NCBI GenBank assembly: GCA_013339895.1
Contig: JABACO010000011.1
Coordinates: 4,237,373-4,301,372 of the forward strand
Source: Ephydatia muelleri
Taxonomy: Eukaryota; Porifera; Demospongiae; Spongillida; Spongillidae
DNA: 64,000 nucleotides
Direction: 5' to 3'
Position numbers and translations under genes: made by a program. Position 1 is the first letter of the stretch; each line of letters begins with the position of its first letter. Below the pieces are notes generated by a model that did not search any database, was not told where the DNA came from, and was given only the letters and a program-made list of their open reading frames with translations. Positions 38,531-64,000 of this stretch are shown here, in pieces.

Positions 38531-40409
38531 TTTCTAGATTCTGATTCTACCACCAGTCTGATTTACGAGACTATATGATTAATATTATTATTGTTGACTG
38601 TGCATTAACTAAACGACTCATGCGGCTACGACACACGTGACGTCCGCGAGTCTGGGTACGAGGCTATTATGGCGGTCGAGTAGATTTTCTATTTCAATCT
38701 TCCATAATTATTATGGAACAGTTCACGACAAAATGTCGTGATCCAAATATTATTATATCATTGGTGAAGACCCCAATCTCAACCCAATAAGTTTAACTTC
38801 CCGAAACTTGTGTTTGGTGCGAAGGAAACTACACGTCGCGTTCCAGCCACAGTAGTTTCAAAAGTCACATAATGTTCTGTTCCATACATTTGTTTAAACT
38901 GTAAAAGTTGCATGCTCGTTCCAAAAAGTTGCAGACAGCTAAAACGTGTGATGAGAGCTTCGTTAGTCATGGTCTCGCGAGTATTGTAAATCGGAAGATG
39001 CAAGGGAGGTTTTTACTCCTGTCCAGCAATTCTTAATTTCCAATTGATTTATCCCTTACATTCTGGTACATACCTCTTACAAAATGTACCAGAATGTAAG
39101 AGAATTTATCCGACGCTGTGGATTGCAGGAAATGCTTTGGCTTCTGGGATGCTGCGGGAGCTTACAGCGCTCCCCTAGCTAGTGGTATGGGTTCCCCGCC
39201 CATTCATCACGCCAGCCTGATCACTTTTCTACTGCTTCCTACGGACCTGTACCTACAGTATACCGGGGCGAGCTAATATATACATGTACACCAGTCTGAA
39301 ATAGTCTCGGTCCCAGACCCAACAGACGCAGCTGCACATCACCGCTACTAGTTCGGCGCTCCAATCAGAATTCAGAGTTTGCTGGCATAACATTCCTGTG
39401 CACCTGAAGGGTGACAATGGTTAAATAAATTCTGTATCCGGCGCTGGCTGATCGGGTCGGGGACGGGGCATTATAAGATGAAGATCGCTAATTACGAATT
39501 CCAGTTAACTATTCAAAACCATTTCAAGTTGTTAACAATTTAAATCTTTATCTAAATGGCACCAGTATTAAAATCGTATGCCGTATATGACTTGGATGCG
39601 TCACATGCTGACTCATGCAACACACAGTGCTCTAATTAAGCATTTCGCGTGAGGGTTATTCTTCTTAATTCTGAATTTTTTCAAGGAAAGTGCTTCTACG
39701 GGATTGGGAGTGATGCAAGTGATGATCAACCGCCTCTTTATTAATGCGCATTCAGGCTGAATATTACCACATAGTGATCGAATGCTTGTAGTGCTTTAAT
39801 ATTGTGTTATCTCACTGATCCAGTTCCTTACCCAATCATTATTAATTTTCATTTGATTATGGTCTGCATGCTGTACTCGATTTGAAGTGTTTGCGGATTT
39901 GTTTTAATCCGACGGTCAATTTGCACTAACAACTTAAAGCCGTGTTACCTGAGTTATAAAGAGGTTGTGATGAAGAAGGATGAAATAAGATTGGCCAATT
40001 CAATCTTCGGTGCACCCCGAGGTTTGTCACCTCTGCAAAGATAAGCCAGCTGCAACACCTCTGTTGGAGCTTGCTATTGTCAAACTTTGCACTAGCGGGG
40101 GTAGTATGTTTGGTGATATACGTTCTATACTTCCTTCTGAGACTGCATGTATACCTCTCATTGTCTATGCGATCCTCTATCTGCAGAATTTAGCACCCTT
40201 AGAAGCATCGTCAACGCGTAGAATAAGGTTTCCTTTGAAGCCTTTTGTCGCACCTCAGTGACTACAAAAATTTCATACGCGCGCCGCGAAATAGTCAGCT
40301 CTCGCTAAGAGAACCCACAGAGTTTCGCAGGGTTGCGTCTTGCTCTTTGAAGTGCTTTGCCAACTAGCTACTAGCGTTTGAACTTCGCGAATCCAAGGTG
40401 ACCTTCGTA

Positions 40410-41969
40410 ATGGAACAAAGCATAGGTGAAACAACGACCCATTTGACCGCGGCTCCTATAGCAGATGCCACCACCTTTGAACAGAAGTCAGAAAATGTTA
40501 CAAGTAAGCTGTGAAAGCGTTTGCAAGGCTTTGCAATACCTTCAACATAATATTACACTGGATGCAGTTTATTTAGTAGCTTCACATGTTACTTTGTGCC
40601 TTTTCCTCCCCCCATTTTCGCAGTGCCGCAAACCGACTTTAGCGTTGCTAGGAGATTGCTGTCTGTCGATGTCGGCTACCAGGCAGCTACGCTGGATGGA
40701 AAAGGAGAAGTGAAAGTGCCAGAGTCACCTAGCGTGGGCTGGCAGTTCATCTTACCGACAGACCACCGTAAGGAGTTTATTTTTTTTACCTTTGCCATTT
40801 CCCAGCGCCAAGTCATTATTCATCCTTGCAGCCTCTTCTCTTGCGTACAAGCACAGGGTGTTTCCTGGGCCGCTACCTTCCGATGGGTTCTCACAGTATA
40901 CTGTTCCGTACCTCTCGCCAATGTCGTCATCCCCACGTCCGACGGTGTATACCGTATACCATGGGCAGGGGACAGTGGGCAGCGGGGAGCCCAGCCCTGT
41001 GGAACTAGGTGAGTATACGAATGCATGGTGCGCCTAGTAAGTAACTTGCCACCCTAAGGTTCTCCAGAGCACATGTCTCACGAAAATATGACCACTGAAG
41101 CAGCAAATACAACTAAGCTAGGTGGCCCAATTGACTGTGAGTCCTTTAGTAAAGTCATTTTGACCCCCTTTGAAGTATTTCTCACACCTACTAGCTCAGC
41201 CTCACAATGAAATAGAAGAGGAAGATGACTCGGAGGATGATGACAGTGATGGTGGCTCCTCCACACACTCCCATTCCAGCTACGGGGGAAGCAACGCAAC
41301 AGATGAGCCCAAAAAGCCCAAGAGAACCAGGACTGCATACAGCAACTACCAATTGGATCAGCTAGAGCTGATATTTGCGCAGACACAGTACCCAGATGTT
41401 TTTCTTAGGGAAGAGCTTGCAAACAGACTGGGTATAAAAGAAGATCGGATTCAAGTATGTGGTCCGCATTGTGTGTATGTGCATCTTTTGATAAGCGGAA
41501 AATGTAAGAGAAACTTATGCGTGCAATGTACTCTCGACAGGTGTGGTTTCAGAACAGAAGGGCCAGATTTAGAAAGCAGGAACGAACAGGCAGTGTGAGT
41601 CTGAGGAGTAGATATCGACAGAGGCGGCTGCAAAAGGCTATCCAAGACAGTCGAAACGTAACCCCACTTTACCCAGGCTATGTTGCAACAACCCATGCCT
41701 CTGCACTGATGTTGCCATCGCCACAGCCAGTCTCCCCTTACATCTCAAGTTTCCCTCTTCCAATCACCTCTCCGACCACCTCAGACTCTTCTCTCCAGAC
41801 CACTGGATCGGCCCTGCCCTCCACGGGAGGCTACTTTCCACCATTTCCTGCACTCAAGCCCCCACTTTACTCCCCTTATCACCCGAGGTCTGCAAACAGT
41901 AGCACTTTGTCCCCATACAGCACTATGTACAGCAACATGGGAAACCCTGATGGTCATCACAAAGTGTAG
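40410..41969 (+). CDS. Paired-class (PRD-like, Gln50) homeobox transcription factor
   Basis: Six exons in consistent phase: 40410-40503, 40624-40767, 40832-41008, 41059-41136 (78 nt, so it can be skipped without a frameshift), 41195-41454, 41541-41969; about 360 residues. Exon 5 starts with an acidic/Ser run (EIEEEDDSEDDDSDGG). It then encodes the homeodomain from KRTRTAYSNYQLDQLELIF through ELANRLGIKEDRIQ. Exon 6 resumes at VWFQNRRARFRKQER. Gln at position 50 and the intron between homeodomain residues 46 and 47 are both typical of the PRD class. No paired domain precedes it, so it is PRD-like (in the range of Alx/Arx/Prop/Otp types). The exact family cannot be set by eye. After the homeodomain come an Arg-rich stretch (RSRYRQRRLQKA) and a Ser/Pro/Tyr-rich tail. 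It acts as a nuclear DNA-binding regulator. Confidence 0.88.
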
Positions 41970-42208
41970 ATTACATATACATTATGCAGGTCACAGAGGC
42001 GTTTCTGCCATATATTTTAATCCTTACTTTTGTTTTTGTGCAAAGCGTGTACGTACCCTGTATTTTTTTTTTTCTCCGTGGAATTACGGTTGTGTCATAG
42101 CTGCAGTGTATCAAGCATTATGATTTTTCTGCCCGGGCTGAGCCCCTCCTACAAGTTATTAACTTTGACGCAGTTAATTTATTACCCACACGTGGCCGTT
42201 ATAGGATC
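41970..42208. promoter_or_regulatory. Compact intergenic region before PWP1
   Basis: Only about 240 bp separate the homeobox stop from the PWP1 start. No AATAAA is evident after the homeobox gene, so its polyadenylation site must be atypical or lie within or past the PWP1 start. The PWP1 promoter must also lie here or inside the homeobox last exon. Confidence 0.4.
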
Positions 42209-62065
<19,857 letters not shown>

Positions 62066-62394
62066 ACCTGAACGTCATAATTCATATTTTTAGTTGTCAT
62101 TGCGTCACAAAGTTTATTTGTCAGCCATTTTAAAACGTATGCAAGAAGCCAGAAAATCCCGGATTTAGCGGTGTCGTTTGCCAATGTTGTTTTATTTTTA
62201 GGACACTACAGTAAAGACGGATTCACATTCCTGTGGTGCAAACAAGACTGTTTACGCTGCCACACTGCTTAGGCTCATTAATATAGGCCTACGAGAACTA
62301 CAGTCGTCCCAAAGTCTCCTGCTACCATTTTTATCGATATATGTACTACGTGTGGTAACTATGAAGTGTGGAGTCGCAAGAGCCGAAACCTGAA
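62066..62394. promoter_or_regulatory. Intergenic region before the ubiquitin-like/ARM gene
   Basis: About 330 bp with no ORF of note. It must hold the PWP1 terminator region and the promoter of the next gene. The ATG at 62361 is out of frame with the gene that follows. Confidence 0.35.
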
Positions 62395-63248
62395 ATGAGT
62401 GTTATGGCCGCGCAGAACGGGTCTCATCTGTACACGCTAATGGAGGAGGAACCCAGCACGCCGTACAAGTCCCAGCCGTGGATGCTTCACGTCGTCCTAC
62501 ACGGCACGATGAAGGGCGAAGTGGACGACAAGGAACTCCACTTCAACATGGTCCCTTACGACGTGAGGGACATCAAGAAGGAGGTCGAGACGGTGTTTAG
62601 CATACCGGCATGCGTGCAGGAGGTGGAGTTTGAGTTCGTCCAACTCAAGGACACGGACCGCGTCGACTCCATTCGCCTGCAAAGCGGGGACACCGTCTTC
62701 GTCAACTACAAGTCCGAGGCGGACTGCGAGAGCGTCAAGGTGGCTCTCGACTGGATGCAGCTGCTCACGTGTCTGCTCCAGGGGGAGGTGCCCTCCGTCA
62801 CCAATCCGATGTCGTTCGACCTGAACGAGGTGATCAGGGCTGGGATCGACGACCGTCTCATGGAGGACTTGGCCTTCCAGAAGTTCTCACCCTGGACGTG
62901 CCCCGTCAAGCAGACCAACAAGATGTACTTTGTGGACTTGGGCGGGTTGGATGTCCTCATGGAACTGTACTCCATGGTGCAGAGGGAGGCGTGGTGCACG
63001 AGCATCATCGAGATGAAGTTCCTGGAAGCGTCCTGCATGTGCATACTCTCCAATCTTGCCTCCTCCAATGACCTCCGGAGGCTGATCATCAGTAAAGACG
63101 GGGTGGCCAGGAGCATCAGATCGTTCCTCCATGTCCCCTTGAAGAAGGGATTTGAGGTGGTGGATGACAGCGGGTGCCCAGGCCGGCCTGACCACAATAA
63201 CATAATCTTGGTGGATGTGGTACAGTCAGCACTAGCCATCTTGTGCAA
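62395..63248 (+). CDS. Ubiquitin-like plus armadillo-like protein, first exon (partial)
   Basis: The start is ATG 62395 (MSVMAAQNGSHLYTLMEEEP); an ATG three codons on is an alternative. The frame is open upstream to 62368 but only from a GTG. The exon ends at a CAA|GTATGT donor (63248) and the gene leaves the window. Residues about 25-110 (WMLHVVLHGTMKGEVDDKEL, then IRLQSGDTVFVNYKSE) have the length and ending of a ubiquitin-like fold. Residues about 150-285 (YFVDLGGLDVLMELYSMVQ, LEASCMCILSNLASSNDLR, VDVVQSALAILCK) read as armadillo-like helices with the typical GGL and A..L..L spacing. GC-rich third positions set it apart from its AT-rich neighbours. I do not recognise the family. A scaffold or ubiquitin-pathway role is only a guess. 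Confidence 0.8.
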
Positions 63249-63306
<58 letters not shown>

Positions 63307-63357
63307 GTGTGTGTGTGTTGTGTGTGTGTGTGTGCGTGTGTGTGTGCGTGTGTGTGT

Positions 63358-63398
<41 letters not shown>

Positions 63399-63400
63399 CG
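63249..63400. repeat. (TG)n microsatellite starting at the splice donor
   Basis: GTATGTGTGTG..., with TGCG and TTG interruptions. The repeat begins 4 bp into the intron, so the donor site itself is part of the TG tract. Confidence 0.95.
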
Positions 63401-63595
63401 GCATGCGTGTATGTGCACAGAGACATTCACAAGGGTGCCAAATACACATCAGCTTTTGCACCATTAAATGTGTCTCTTGTGTGTTTTGCATCGTGTGCTC
63501 ATGTGCACTCGCACAATGTGCTAGCTTGACATTCAGCATCATTAGCCTGCCTGTTCGTGTAGCTTTCATGTACCCCTTGTGCTCCCAATTGTTTG

Positions 63596-64000
63596 TGTGA
63601 GATGCCAGATATGTGCCCCGTATGTTCCATCTAGTGTGTGTGTGTGAGATGTCAGATATGTGCCCCGTATGTTCCATCTAGTGTGTGTGAGATGCAGATA
63701 TGTGCCCCGTATGTTCCCATCCAGTGTGTGTGAGATGCCAGATATGTGCCCCGTATGTTCCCATCCAGTGTGTGTGTGTGATGCCAGATATGTGCCCCGT
63801 ATGTTCCCATCCAGTGTGTGTGAGATGCCAGATATGTGCCCCGTATGTTCCCATCCAGTGTGTGTGTGTGTGATGCCAGATATGTGCCCCGTATGTTCCC
63901 ATCCAGTGTGTGTGATGCCAGATATGTGCCCCGTATGTTCCCATCCAGTGTGTGTGAGATGCCAGATATGTGCCCCGTATGTTCCCATCCAGTGTGTGTG
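63596..64000. repeat. 43-50-bp minisatellite, about 9 copies, cut by the window end
   Basis: The unit is TGTGTGTGAGATGCCAGATA, then TGTGCCCCGTATGTTCCCAT, then CCAG. Copies differ in the number of TG pairs. Each unit ends CCCATCCAG, an acceptor-like sequence. Confidence 0.95.

Larger units (their letters stand above)
37412..40409. other. Intergenic region between N4BP2 and the homeobox gene
   Basis: No recognised gene. A minus-strand frame 38968-38782 (starting MTNEALITRFSCLQLFGTSM) and a plus-strand frame 40010-40261 lack known motifs. The last 400 bp, richer in CG (CATACGCGCGCCGCGAAATAG at about 40270), are likely promoter of the homeobox gene. A 50-bp hairpin around CTTACATTCTGGTACAT and its mirror lies at 39055-39103. 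Confidence 0.35.

Noticed and set aside
38782-38968. Minus-strand gene starting MTNEALITRF
   Set aside because: 63 codons, no known motif and no convincing donor; kept only as a remark in the intergenic entry.

Overview
The window is animal nuclear DNA. Its genes are split by GT-AG introns, microsatellites are dense, and it carries metazoan families (a paired-class homeobox, N4BP2, PWP1) among many degraded DNA transposons. An early-branching animal such as a sponge or cnidarian would fit the gene and transposon mix, but that is inference; nothing here fixes the species.

Layout. 0.5-3.7 kb: a broken Crinkler-type gene (coiled coil, PD-(D/E)XK-like nuclease, kinase-like domain), split by a tandem-repeat block, an 830-bp palindromic element and a 98-bp duplication. 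3.7-12.7 kb: repeat-rich, with a large inverted array, hAT and LINE fragments and long microsatellites, and no intact gene that I recognise. 12.7-17.6 kb (minus strand): a spliced RING-finger pseudogene whose order of motifs recalls RAG1 and the RAG1-N-terminus-like mobile elements. A 2.56-kb hAT transposon sits inside one of its introns. 18.3-20.9 kb (minus): remains of a Ginger-like element with integrase, Cys-rich motif and Ulp1-like protease.

21.7-37.4 kb: an apparently intact N4BP2 orthologue in 19 exons (CUE, P-loop kinase, Smr). Its largest intron holds a nest of inverted repeats and foldback elements. 40.4-42.0 kb: a paired-class homeobox gene in 6 exons. 42.2-62.1 kb: a PWP1 orthologue (WD-repeat, ribosome biogenesis) in about 18 exons, with at least two GC-AG introns, many minisatellites, a second foldback of the family seen in N4BP2, and a second RING/RAG1-like fragment. 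62.4 kb to the end: the first exon of a gene with a ubiquitin-like and an armadillo-like region, running out of the window through a minisatellite intron.

The four recognisable host genes all lie on the plus strand and look independent of each other. The most unusual signals are the RAG1-like relics, the family of 1.4-kb foldbacks (one inserted in a TG tract), and the clustered GC-AG splicing of PWP1.
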